Assembly: GCF_045291395.1 (NCBI RefSeq)
Contig: NZ_CP152342.1
Span: 620,001-684,000, forward strand
Length of the DNA stretch: 64,000 bases
Reading direction: 5' to 3'
Source: MR-S7 sp000400995
GTDB lineage: Bacteria > Pseudomonadota > Gammaproteobacteria > Burkholderiales > Burkholderiaceae_C
The position numbers and the translations under genes are program-made. Below are positions 1 through 7,759 of this stretch, piece by piece; within the stretch, counting starts at the first letter, position 1; the number at the start of each line of letters is the position of its first letter. The notes under the pieces are model-generated. The model was not told where the DNA came from. It did not search any database and saw only the letters and a program-made list of their open reading frames with translations.

Positions 1-198
1 CAGGGGCAGGCACAGCAGCACGGTGTCGACCTGCGAGGCGAGTTCGCGAGCGCTGGGGGCGATGCTCGCGCCCTGGGCGGCCAGCCGCTGCTGTGCGGCG
101 GGGTTGCTGTCGTGCACCACCAGGGCATGGCCCGCAGCCAGGAGGCGCGTTGCGAAATGGATGCCGATGTTGCCGACGCCGATGAGTCCGATCTTCAT
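1..198 (-). CDS. NAD(P)-binding dehydrogenase, 3-hydroxyisobutyrate dehydrogenase-like (partial, cut by window edge)
   Basis: Only the first 66 residues are in the window; the frame is open to base 1. The N-terminus reads MKIGLIGVGNIGIHFATRLL, a textbook Rossmann dinucleotide-binding start (GxGxxG at residues 7-12), followed by an acidic Asp after the second beta strand (VVHDSNP) and a third strand VDTVLLCLPL. This matches the 6-phosphogluconate/3-hydroxyisobutyrate dehydrogenase superfamily, which oxidises small beta-hydroxy acids or reduces semialdehydes in the cytoplasm. AGGAGA lies 12 bases before the ATG. It follows the LysR gene in the same direction. The substrate cannot be judged from this fragment. 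Confidence 0.75.
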   Translation of the reverse strand, partial: MKIGLIGVGNIGIHFATRLLAAGHALVVHDSNPAAQQRLAAQGASIAPSARELASQVDTVLLCLPL

Positions 199-348
199 GG
201 TGGATGCAGTCTCCTGTTGAGGGTTTGGAGCACCGTGGCGAAGGCCCAGTGCATGGACTGCGATCCTAGGAGCCGGCGTATACCGTGGCGAGTGCTGTTT
301 CGGGGATGGGATATAGCTTTGTGTTAATCCCTCCCGGGGCGCAGCCTG

Positions 349-1230
349 CTACGCGGCAGCCATGAGGATGTCGATGAACTTGTCCGCGTGGTTCCTGTGC
401 AGATCGAACACGGAGCGCACGATGCTGGGCGTCAGCCGTATCTCATCGGCCAGCGGCAGCACCTGCAGGTCGTCCCACGCGACGCCAGCGACCGTGAACT
501 GGTCCACCATCGCGACGCCTGCACCCGCACGCACCAGGGAGCACGCCACGTCGGTCTGGTGGATGTCGATGCGCGAGGCCAGGGTGACCCCGGCTTTGCG
601 GAATGCGGCCGATACCAGCTGCCCGAAGGGAATGGACGGGTGGTGGGCGATGAGCGGGTAGGCGGCCAGTGCGGCAATGCTGACCGATGGCTGCTGGGTG
701 AGTTCGTGTCCGCGCGGGACGATACAGACCATGCGTCCTTCGGTGAAGGGCTGGACGGTCAGGTTGGGGTGTTCCAGGGGGAGGACGGAGACGGCCAGAT
801 CGACCTTGTTGCTCAGGACCTCCTGGGCCATTCCGTTGAGCAAGGTGGTGTGGTAGTTGATGCGGATGTTGGGGTAGCGCTGCACGAAGCGCGTGATGGC
901 GCCCGCCAGGAGGCTGTGGCTGAGGCAGGGGCTGCCCGCGATGTTCAGCGTTCCGGTGGGGCCCTGCGTGAGGCCCCGGGCGAAATCGTCGACGCGCAGC
1001 GCGTGCTGGTAGAAGTCATCGACCTCGCGGAACAGCGCCTCGCCTTCGGGCGTCGGGACAAGCTTGCCCTTGACCCGGTTGAACAGTTGCAGCCCCAGGG
1101 TCTGTTCCGTGTGCGAGACGATGCGGCTGACCGCAGGCTGCGACGTGAACAGCAGCTTGGCTGCGCCGTTGATGGAGCCCGTGAGCATGACGGCACGGAA
1201 GACTTCCATTTGCCGAAGTCTGAATTTCAT
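349..1230 (-). CDS. LysR family transcriptional regulator
   Basis: 293 residues, the usual LysR length. The winged helix-turn-helix fills about residues 1-62 (RQMEVFRAVMLTGSINGAAK ... TSQPAVSRIVSHTEQTLG ... LFNR), followed by a linker helix and a periplasmic-binding-like effector domain from about residue 90. Such proteins bind DNA as tetramers and respond to a small pathway metabolite. It lies downstream of the Bug receptor and amidohydrolase genes on the same strand and upstream of the partial dehydrogenase, so it probably controls this small catabolic group. The effector is unknown. Confidence 0.93.
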   Translation of the reverse strand: MKFRLRQMEVFRAVMLTGSINGAAKLLFTSQPAVSRIVSHTEQTLGLQLFNRVKGKLVPTPEGEALFREVDDFYQHALRVDDFARGLTQGPTGTLNIAGSPCLSHSLLAGAITRFVQRYPNIRINYHTTLLNGMAQEVLSNKVDLAVSVLPLEHPNLTVQPFTEGRMVCIVPRGHELTQQPSVSIAALAAYPLIAHHPSIPFGQLVSAAFRKAGVTLASRIDIHQTDVACSLVRAGAGVAMVDQFTVAGVAWDDLQVLPLADEIRLTPSIVRSVFDLHRNHADKFIDILMAAA

Positions 1231-1321
1231 GGAGCCTCTGGAGAGCCTGGTACGGCATTCGATCTGCGAAGGGGATGGGATTGTTCCATCAAGGCCGAAC
1301 GCCGATCAATGACGCGACGGG

Positions 1322-2194
1322 CTAGGAGGGGAAACCATAGAGCCGTGCCGGGTTGTCCACCAGGAGGCGCCGGCGCAGCCCGGCGTCCGGCACCCACCGC
1401 GCCAGCAGGTTGAGGAGCGCGCCTGTATCGGGCATGGCCTCCACGTTGACGTGGGGCCAGTCGCTGCCCCACAGCATGCGCTCCGGCGCCGTGTCCAGCA
1501 GGCGCCGGGCGATCGCGGTGGTGGCGTCCAGCCGGTCCGGCGGCACTCCCATGCGGTAGGCCGCCGAGAGCTTGACCCACCAGCCGTGGTCGCGCACCAG
1601 TTCGCACAGGGTGCGGAAGCCTTTGCCCTCCAGGTCGTCGCCCACATGCATGTCGCCCATGTGGTCCACCACCCCCGGCACGGGCAGGCGCGACAGCATG
1701 GGCAGCAGCCCCGGCAGGTCGCGCACGTGCATCAGGAACTGCAGGTGCCAGCCCAGCGGTGCGACGAGGTCGGCGATGGCCTCCACCTGGTCGTAGCCCA
1801 CGCCGCCCTTGAGAAGTGTGTTGATGCGCACCCCGCGCACGCCCAGGGCGTGCATGTCCTCCAGTGCCGCGCGGGACACGGAGCGGTCGACCACGGCCAC
1901 GCCGCGCAGGCGCTGCGGGTGGCGCTCCAGGGTGGCCAGCATGCACCGGTTGTCGGTGCCGTAGGTGCTGATCTGCACCAGCACCCCGCGCTGCATGCCC
2001 AGCCGGTCGAGCATGCGCAGATAGGCGGCCTCCGGCGCCGGCGCGGGCGTGTAGCTGCGGTCGGCGGTCAGTGGATAGCGGGCGAGATCCTCGCTCACGA
2101 CGTGGGCGTGCGTATCGCAGGCCCCGGCAGGCACGTCGAACCCGATGGGCGAGAACGTGTCCGGGGGAGGCAGGCAGGTGGGCAGCGGGTCCAT
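1322..2194 (-). CDS. Amidohydrolase family protein (TIM-barrel metal-dependent hydrolase)
   Basis: 290 residues from an ATG at 2194, 14 bases after the stop of the Bug receptor gene, which suggests co-transcription. Amidohydrolase_2 signatures are present: the metal-binding CDTHAHV near residue 27, VDHMGDMHVG in the middle and LWGSDWPHVN near the C-terminus, whose Asp is expected to be the last metal ligand. Relatives hydrolyse lactones such as 2-pyrone-4,6-dicarboxylate or decarboxylate aromatic acids. The enzyme is probably cytoplasmic. The association with a receptor and a LysR regulator fits catabolism of an imported organic acid. A specific substrate cannot be assigned. Confidence 0.88.
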   Translation of the reverse strand: MDPLPTCLPPPDTFSPIGFDVPAGACDTHAHVVSEDLARYPLTADRSYTPAPAPEAAYLRMLDRLGMQRGVLVQISTYGTDNRCMLATLERHPQRLRGVAVVDRSVSRAALEDMHALGVRGVRINTLLKGGVGYDQVEAIADLVAPLGWHLQFLMHVRDLPGLLPMLSRLPVPGVVDHMGDMHVGDDLEGKGFRTLCELVRDHGWWVKLSAAYRMGVPPDRLDATTAIARRLLDTAPERMLWGSDWPHVNVEAMPDTGALLNLLARWVPDAGLRRRLLVDNPARLYGFPS

Positions 2195-2208
2195 CGGAAG
2201 AATGCGGG

Positions 2209-3168
2209 TTAGTTCGTCTGCAGCTTGCCCTCGGCCTTGTAGCGCAGGGCTTGCTCTTCCAGGGGGCGGATCACGTCCATGAAGTTGTCTGCCTCGGCGG
2301 TGTAGGCCACCCCGCCAAGTACCGCGATCTTCTCCTGGACCTCCTTGCGGGCCATGGTTTTCTTGAGCGCCTTGCGCAGCTTGGCGGCCACGTCCGCGGG
2401 CAGCCCGGCGGGCGCTACCAGCGCCGCCACCGTGGCCATGTCCGCACCCCGCACGCCCGCTTCTTTCAGCGAGGGCACGCCCTCCAGGCCTCCCACCTTG
2501 TCGTCCGACAGAACCACGAGCGCCAGGAGCCGCTTGGATTCGAGGTAGGGGCGCGAGCTGGACACCTGGTCGATGATCGCATCCGTCTGCTGGCCCAGCA
2601 CGCCCTGCAGCGCGGGGCCTGAGCCGTTGTAGGGCACCATCTTGAAGCGGCACCGGGTCGCTTCCTGCAGGCGCATCAGCGCCATGTAGTTCACCGAGCC
2701 CACGCCCGCGATGGCCACGGTCACGCTCTCCGGCTCCGCGCAAGCGGCGGCCTTGAATTGCTCGAAGCTCTTGAAGCGGCTCTGCGGCGTGACTTCCACC
2801 ACCATGGGCACCGTATTGATGCTGCCCACCAGCTCGAAGCTCTTGATGGAATAGGGCGCATTGGTGATGTGCGGCGTGACGCTCAGCTCGGTCGTCGCCG
2901 TGGTCAGCAAGGTGTAGCCATCGGGCCGCGAGCGCGACACCTGGGTGGCCCCCACGGAGCCGCCCGCGCCCGGCTTGTTCTGCACGATGACGGAGGCTCC
3001 CAATTCCTCGCCCAGGAACGGGGCGATGAGCCGGGTGGTGACGTCCAGGTTGCCTCCCGCTGCATAAGGCACGACGATCTGGATGGGCGTCTTGGGAAAA
3101 TCCTGCGCGCTGGCGACGGAGCCGGCCAGTGCGAACAGCAAAGCGGCAGGGAAATGGAAAGCCTTCAC
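2209..3168 (-). CDS. Bug family tripartite tricarboxylate transporter substrate-binding protein
   Basis: 319 residues starting with GTG at 3168, chosen because GGAGAC lies just upstream and the signal peptide begins there (VKAFHFPAALLFALAGSVASA). The mature part has the Bug/TctC hallmarks: PIQIVVPYAAGG for the first ligand loop, NKPGAGGSVG, and SRPDGYTLL. Bug receptors bind carboxylates or other small molecules in the periplasm and deliver them to a TctA/TctB permease, which is absent here. It is the first gene of a minus-strand group with an amidohydrolase and a LysR gene. Ligand unknown. Confidence 0.93.
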   Translation of the reverse strand: MKAFHFPAALLFALAGSVASAQDFPKTPIQIVVPYAAGGNLDVTTRLIAPFLGEELGASVIVQNKPGAGGSVGATQVSRSRPDGYTLLTTATTELSVTPHITNAPYSIKSFELVGSINTVPMVVEVTPQSRFKSFEQFKAAACAEPESVTVAIAGVGSVNYMALMRLQEATRCRFKMVPYNGSGPALQGVLGQQTDAIIDQVSSSRPYLESKRLLALVVLSDDKVGGLEGVPSLKEAGVRGADMATVAALVAPAGLPADVAAKLRKALKKTMARKEVQEKIAVLGGVAYTAEADNFMDVIRPLEEQALRYKAEGKLQTN

Positions 3169-3566
3169 GGGTGTGTCTCCTGTGTCTGTGCGCCAGCGGC
3201 GCCGTTTTGGTGTGAGCGGTGTCGGGTGCCGGGCGCGGCCCGAAGAGGCATTGCGGCACCGGCCGGATGCTAGGCACACGGTTGCGTGATGCCGAGTGCT
3301 GAATATGGGTGGGGATATGCCGTGGTGTTAATGCCCGGCCTTGCGAGCGCAGCCGCATCGACTGCACGCTATGCGGAGCTGGTGCTCCTGATACAGGAGC
3401 TGCTCGCGCTTTCTGGACGGGCGCTGGCGGCCTGTTTTGTTTCAAATCCGGAGCGCTGCCGCCGGGCTTCTACAATCCGCCTTTCCACCATTCCGTTGCC
3501 GGCATCTTGCGCGATGCCCCGGCGGTGAAGTTCCCGGTCCGGGACCTACCCCAGGAGTCTGCCCTC
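3169..3566. other. 398-bp divergent intergenic region
   Basis: This gap separates the minus-strand Bug gene (start 3168) from the plus-strand DctP gene (start 3567), so it should hold both promoters. I could not identify a convincing -35/-10 pair. It carries one copy of the dispersed hairpin repeat at about 3390-3447. No credible gene is seen. Confidence 0.5.
3390..3447 (+). repeat. Dispersed hairpin repeat copy (variant with CAGGAGCTGCTCGCGCT)
   Basis: The core CAGGAGCTGCTCGCGCTT, then GGGCGCTGGCGGCC and a T-rich tail, matches the copies at 15190-15240 and (inverted) 51134-51178. It is related to the GATAGCTGCCAGCGCTT copies at 5572, 43264, 46505 and 47704. Confidence 0.6.
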
Positions 3567-4558
3567 ATGCCCATCCCCGCTACCGTGGGGCGCCGTGCGT
3601 TCATCGCATCGGCGGCCGCCGCGTCGCTCACCTCCCTTGGCGTTGCCCGCGCCGCCACGCAGTGGAAGCTGGGCTACCCGCTGCCGCTCAACTCGCAGTT
3701 CGGCGCCGCCGCCACCGCCTTCGCCGGCGAACTGGCGCGGCTGACGGGCGGCCGGTTCACCATCCAGCAATTCCCGTCGAGCGCCCTGGGCGGCGAGCGG
3801 GAGATGATCGAGGGCGTGCAGATCGGCACGCAGGACCTGGCGCTGGTGTCCACGGGCGCCATCCCCAACTTCGTGCCGCAGGTGGCGATCTTCGACCTGC
3901 CTTTCCTGTTCCGCGACTACGCGCACGCCCATGCGGTGCTCGACGGCGCGATCGGCACGGAGATGCTCGATCGCTTCTCCGCGCGCGGCCTGGTCGCGCT
4001 GGCCTGGGGCGAGGGGGCTTTCGCCACGTCACCAACAACAAGCGCCCCATCGCCAAGCCCGAGGACCTGCGCGGCCTCAAGATCCGCACGCAGGAAAACC
4101 CCATGCACATGGCGGCGTTCCGCGGTCTGGGCGCGAACCCCACGCCGATCAACTGGCCCGAGACGTTCACTGCCTTGCAGCAGGGCACGGTGGATGGGCA
4201 GGACAACCCGATCTCGGTGATCGAGGCGTCCAAGCTGTACCAGGTGCAGAAATACCTCTCGCTCACGCAGCACCTGTATTCGCCCGCGCTGTTCCTCGTC
4301 TCGCCCGCGCTGTTCGCCAAGCTCGCGCCGGCGGACCAGGACGCCCTGCGCGCTGCCGCGCGCACCGGGGCGGCGGCCATGCGCACGCGCGTGGCGCAGG
4401 ACGAGCTGTCGGGCGTGCAGAACCTCAAGCAGCGCGGCATGTCGGTGGCCGAGCAGGTGGACAAGGCGCCCTTCGTCGCCGCGCTCGAGGCCAGCTACAA
4501 GGATTTCAACCAGAAGTTCGGTGCCGAGAACATCGAACGCATCCAAAAGGTGCGCTGA
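3567..4558 (+). pseudogene. TRAP transporter substrate-binding protein DctP, frameshifted
   Basis: Start ATG at 3567 with AGGAG upstream. The N-terminus has a twin-arginine-like signal (GRRAFIASAAAASLTSLGVA). The DctP fold is then recognisable through FPSSALGGEREMIEGVQIGT and FDLPFLFRDY to about residue 150. At 4013-4017 (a run of five G) the frame moves by one base. The other half (VTNNKRPIAKPEDLRGLKIR ... NWPETFTALQQGTVDGQDNP) continues to the stop at 4558. One extra G restores about 330 residues, the normal DctP length. DctP captures C4-dicarboxylates or similar acids in the periplasm, but no dctQ/dctM genes lie nearby. True mutation or assembly error cannot be told apart here. Confidence 0.85.
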
Positions 4559-5560
4559 ATGCGTTACTCGATCTTCTCCGTCCAGGACCACCACCCCGCG
4601 CTGCACCGCTCGGTCGCGCAGCTCTACGAGCAGGTGATCGGCGAGGCCCAATTGGCCGAATCCCTGGGCTACGACACCTTCTTCGTGGCCGAGCACCACT
4701 TCCACGAATGCGGCTCGGTGCCCAACCCGGCCGTGTTCCTGGCCGCGCTGGCGCGCGAGACGCAGAAGATCCGCCTGGGCGTGGCCGTCTCCAACATCAC
4801 CATCCACAACCCGCTGACTGTGGCGGAGGACTACGCGATGGTGGACATGCTCTCGGGCGGGCGCCTGACGCTCGGCGTGGGCTCGGGCTACCTGCGGCAT
4901 GAATTCGAGGGCCACCGCATCAGCCCCGACGAGAAGCGCGAGCGCTTCGACGAGAACCTGCAGGTGCTCACGCGCGCGCTGACGGGCGAGCCCGTGACCT
5001 TCCAGGGCAAGTACAACGACCTGCCCGGCGTGGCGCTGAACGTGCAGCCGGTGCAGCAGGGCGGCCTGCCTATCCACGTGGCGATCCAGCGCCGCGAGGC
5101 CGCCTACCACGTGGGCCGCCAGGGCCGCAACATCTTCTCGCTGCCGTATTCGTGCCTGACCTCGGCCGAGGAAATCCGCGGGCTGATCGAGGACTACCGC
5201 AAGGGCTACCAGGAGTCCGGCGCGCCGGGGCGCGGCGAGGCCGTGTTGGCCTTCCACTGCCACGTGGCCGAAACCGATGCGCAGGCCAAGGTGAATGCCG
5301 AGGAGGCGTTCAACCTGTACCTGGACACGCGCCTGTTCTACGACACGCGCCGCACCTACGACACGGTCGTTGGCGGTGGGCTGGGCATGTTTGGCGCACC
5401 CGCGACGGTGGCCAGCCAGCTGGTCGCGCTGCACGAGATGGGCATCGACCACGTGATGTTCCTGCAGAACTTCGGCGTGCTCGACTCCAAGCTGGTGCAC
5501 GACTCCATGCGGCGGATTGCTAACGAGGTGATGCCGGAAGTGCACCGGCGCATCGGCTGA
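4559..5560 (+). CDS. LLM class flavin-dependent oxidoreductase (luciferase-like monooxygenase)
   Basis: 333 residues; its ATG follows the DctP stop directly (TGAATG), so the two are very likely co-transcribed and coupled. Bacterial-luciferase-family marks are visible: EAQLAESLGYDTFFVAEHHF near residues 29-48, RLGVAVSNITIHNPLTVAEDYAM, and MLSGGRLTLGVGSGYLRHEF. These flavin-dependent TIM-barrel enzymes oxidise organic substrates with reduced FMN supplied by a separate reductase; none is seen here. Pairing with a solute receptor suggests catabolism of an imported compound. Substrate unknown. Confidence 0.9.
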   Translation: MRYSIFSVQDHHPALHRSVAQLYEQVIGEAQLAESLGYDTFFVAEHHFHECGSVPNPAVFLAALARETQKIRLGVAVSNITIHNPLTVAEDYAMVDMLSGGRLTLGVGSGYLRHEFEGHRISPDEKRERFDENLQVLTRALTGEPVTFQGKYNDLPGVALNVQPVQQGGLPIHVAIQRREAAYHVGRQGRNIFSLPYSCLTSAEEIRGLIEDYRKGYQESGAPGRGEAVLAFHCHVAETDAQAKVNAEEAFNLYLDTRLFYDTRRTYDTVVGGGLGMFGAPATVASQLVALHEMGIDHVMFLQNFGVLDSKLVHDSMRRIANEVMPEVHRRIG

Positions 5561-5571
5561 TCGTCGAAAAA

Positions 5572-5617
5572 GATAGCTGCCAGCGCTTGCTGCATAAGCG
5601 CTGGAGCCGTTTTTTAC
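5572..5617. terminator. Hairpin repeat copy acting as a likely bidirectional terminator
   Basis: Perfect 9-bp stem CCAGCGCTT (5580-5588) / AAGCGCTGG (5596-5604) with a 7-base loop, then AGCCG and six T. It lies between the convergent LLM oxidoreductase (stop 5560) and DUF1513 (stop 5614) genes. An A-rich stretch precedes the stem, so it could work in both directions. It is a full copy of the dispersed repeat family. Confidence 0.65.
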
Positions 5618-6699
5618 CCTAAACCCACCCAGTGATTGTCCAGCTGCGCGCCTTGCAGGCTGGCGGCGTGAGGGTGCACGGAAGGCCGGGCCGCCAGCGC
5701 ATCCTGCAAGCTGCTGCCAAGGCCGCCTGCCCAGAGCTGCCGCCCGTTCACGGCCAGCGCGCAGACCTCGGGCAGCGGTACCAGGCCCCGCCATTCGCCT
5801 TGCGGCGTGAAGGTGGCGATGCCATTGGCGCGCGGGCAGCTCACGGCCCAGCCATCCTGCGTGGCGGCCATGCTGCCGCCGTAGCCGTGGATGCCGGTCC
5901 CGCCCGCGTTCGGCGTGGGCACGGCGCGCAGGCGCTGGCCGTCGAACAGGGCGAGGATGGGCGCAGCGTGTTTGGAGGCGGTGTCATCGTGCTCGGCCTG
6001 CAGCGCGATGCCCAGCACCGTGCGGCCGGGGTTCCAGGCGAGGTGGCGCAGGCTCAGGCGCGGGTCTTCCAGGCGCCACTGGCCCAGCAGGCGGCCGGTG
6101 CGGCCATCGAGCCGTACCAGGGACGAATCCATGGTGTGCAGGTCGCGCTTGACGCGGCCCGTTTCGGGCGCGGTGGGCACGCCGCCGTTGGCGACGATGA
6201 GCGTGGCACCGTCCCAGATCAGCTCGTGCGCGTCGATGCCGTGCGTGGGCCACTCGGCATCGGTCTCCAGGCTGCGCGCATCGCGCCGGGCGACGAGGCT
6301 GGCGCCGGTGTCGATGTCGGTCTCGGTTGTGTAGAGCCAGCGGCCGTCGGCGCTGGCGATGACGTGGCCGTTGAACGAGCGCGTGGCGTCGATCCAGTGC
6401 CAGAGCGGCTCCACGCGGCGGCCGGGGTGCCAGCGCACCAGCCAGTCGCCGGGGCGGCGCGCGGCGGCGAGCAGGGTGCCATCCGGCAGCACGTGCACGC
6501 CGTGCGCGCGCGTGGGTACTTCCAGCGCGTGCTGCACGGTGAGTGCGCCGCCCGTGGCGAGCACGCCGATGCGGTGGCCGCCGTCTTCCTGCTGCCAGGC
6601 CGCGGCGAGGCGCAGCGGGGCGCCCGCGTGGGCATAGGGCACGGCGGCGAGGCCGCCGAGCAGGGCCAGCGCCTGGCGGCGGTCAATCGCCATCGGCAT
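5614..6699 (-). CDS. DUF1513 domain-containing protein (predicted beta-propeller)
   Basis: 361 residues with a twin-arginine-type leader (DRRQALALLGGLAAVPYAHA), so the product is predicted to be exported folded. The rest resembles DUF1513 proteins, which look like WD40/YVTN-type propellers: repeated short strands such as GVLATGGALTVQHALEVPTR and HVLPDGTLLAAA. It is the last gene of the imelysin operon and overlaps the preceding gene by 17 bases (11 if the second in-frame ATG at 6693 is used). DUF1513 genes are regularly found with imelysins and the DUF1111 oxidoreductase in iron-regulated operons. Molecular function is unknown. Confidence 0.85.
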   Translation of the reverse strand: MPMAIDRRQALALLGGLAAVPYAHAGAPLRLAAAWQQEDGGHRIGVLATGGALTVQHALEVPTRAHGVHVLPDGTLLAAARRPGDWLVRWHPGRRVEPLWHWIDATRSFNGHVIASADGRWLYTTETDIDTGASLVARRDARSLETDAEWPTHGIDAHELIWDGATLIVANGGVPTAPETGRVKRDLHTMDSSLVRLDGRTGRLLGQWRLEDPRLSLRHLAWNPGRTVLGIALQAEHDDTASKHAAPILALFDGQRLRAVPTPNAGGTGIHGYGGSMAATQDGWAVSCPRANGIATFTPQGEWRGLVPLPEVCALAVNGRQLWAGGLGSSLQDALAARPSVHPHAASLQGAQLDNHWVGLG

Positions 6700-7759
6700 C
6701 CGAGAACCCGATGCTGACCTGCAGCGCGGGGGCGATCTCGGCCTCGGCCAGGCGCTTGAGCGCGGAGAGGGCGCGCGCGGCTTGCTGCACCTGCGTGCCG
6801 TTGTTCTTGCCGGCCTTGCCGAGCGCGGCGAAGGCGGCGTCGATGTCCCGCGTGGTCTTGGCGAGCTGGTCGGCCAGCGGGTTCAGGCCGCGGCCGCGCA
6901 GGTAGGTCTCCAGCGGCACCAGCGCCTGGCCGGGCGCTGGCACGGCGCTGCCTTCGGGCAGCACGGCCAGGGTGCGCAGCGCGTTCCACTCGGCGGCCCA
7001 GGCGGCGGCGGTCTGGCCGCTGGCGGCGCGCGGGTAGTCGGGGGCGCGCGTGCCCTGCGCGGCGCGCAGCGGCTTTTCCATGTGCGCCCAGCGCAGGCGC
7101 TCGATGCCGCCGACCCACTGGTTGATGAATTCGGCCATCGCGGTGGTGGAGCGTTCCTGCTCCTCTTCCTCGCCCCAAGGGGTGGTGGCGGCTTTCTGGA
7201 ACGCGGCGGCGAGCGCGTCGGCCTCGCGCTGCACGTCCAGCGCGACTTCCACGGCATAGCCACAGGCGGGCGTGCCGGGCTTGGCCGGTTGCGTCCACAG
7301 CAGCCATTCGAGCGCGGGCAGGCCCTTGGCGGGGGTGCCGATGCGCTCGAACGCCCTGGCGCCCAGGGGCTGGGTCTTGATGGCGCGCTCGATGAGCTGC
7401 GGCCGCGTGGGCGCGAAGTCGATCTGGCGCTGCGAGCGCCGCTCGATCAGCGGACCCACGGCCACGGCCGCCAGGCTTTCCCACGACAGCATGGCGCTGC
7501 GCCATGCGCCGCGCGCGCCATCGAGGGCGGGAGTCGCCTGGGCGGGCTGCGCTTCGCACAGGGCGCGCAATGCGGGCGCGAGCGCTTGCGCATCCTTGGC
7601 GAACGCGGCGGCGCGCGGCTGGCCCCAGTGGCCGTACAGGCTTTGCAGCGCGTGCGTGGTGTCGTAGAAGGGCACGGCATCGTGCTGCCAGCTGCCCTGG
7701 GCGTGCAGGGCCAGAGGCGCGCAGAGCGCGGCCAGTGCGAGTGCGGGGCGGAGTTTCAT
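6683..7759 (-). CDS. Imelysin family protein (second, degenerate copy)
   Basis: 358 residues with a signal peptide (MKLRPALALAALCAPLALHA). Helical imelysin architecture (peptidase_M75 superfamily): repeated FAKDAQALAPALRALC, GAWRSAMLSWESLAA and IERRSQRQIDFAPTRPQLIE. The family's GxHxxE motif reads GLPALEWLLW here, with Pro in place of His, so any metal site is altered. Its start overlaps the end of the di-heme oxidoreductase gene by 4 bases (7756-7759), indicating translational coupling. Imelysins are periplasmic or outer-membrane-associated proteins linked to iron acquisition. The exact role is unknown. Confidence 0.88.
   Translation of the reverse strand: MKLRPALALAALCAPLALHAQGSWQHDAVPFYDTTHALQSLYGHWGQPRAAAFAKDAQALAPALRALCEAQPAQATPALDGARGAWRSAMLSWESLAAVAVGPLIERRSQRQIDFAPTRPQLIERAIKTQPLGARAFERIGTPAKGLPALEWLLWTQPAKPGTPACGYAVEVALDVQREADALAAAFQKAATTPWGEEEEQERSTTAMAEFINQWVGGIERLRWAHMEKPLRAAQGTRAPDYPRAASGQTAAAWAAEWNALRTLAVLPEGSAVPAPGQALVPLETYLRGRGLNPLADQLAKTTRDIDAAFAALGKAGKNNGTQVQQAARALSALKRLAEAEIAPALQVSIGFSDADGD

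Noticed and set aside
4013..4017. Programmed ribosomal frameshifting in the DctP gene
   Set aside because: No slippery heptamer with downstream pseudoknot is evident, and similar breaks occur at unrelated genes in homopolymers, so indel error or mutation is the simpler reading.
3917..5794. 625-codon minus-strand open frame
   Set aside because: Antisense to the DctP and LLM oxidoreductase genes; composition typical of GC-rich shadow frames.
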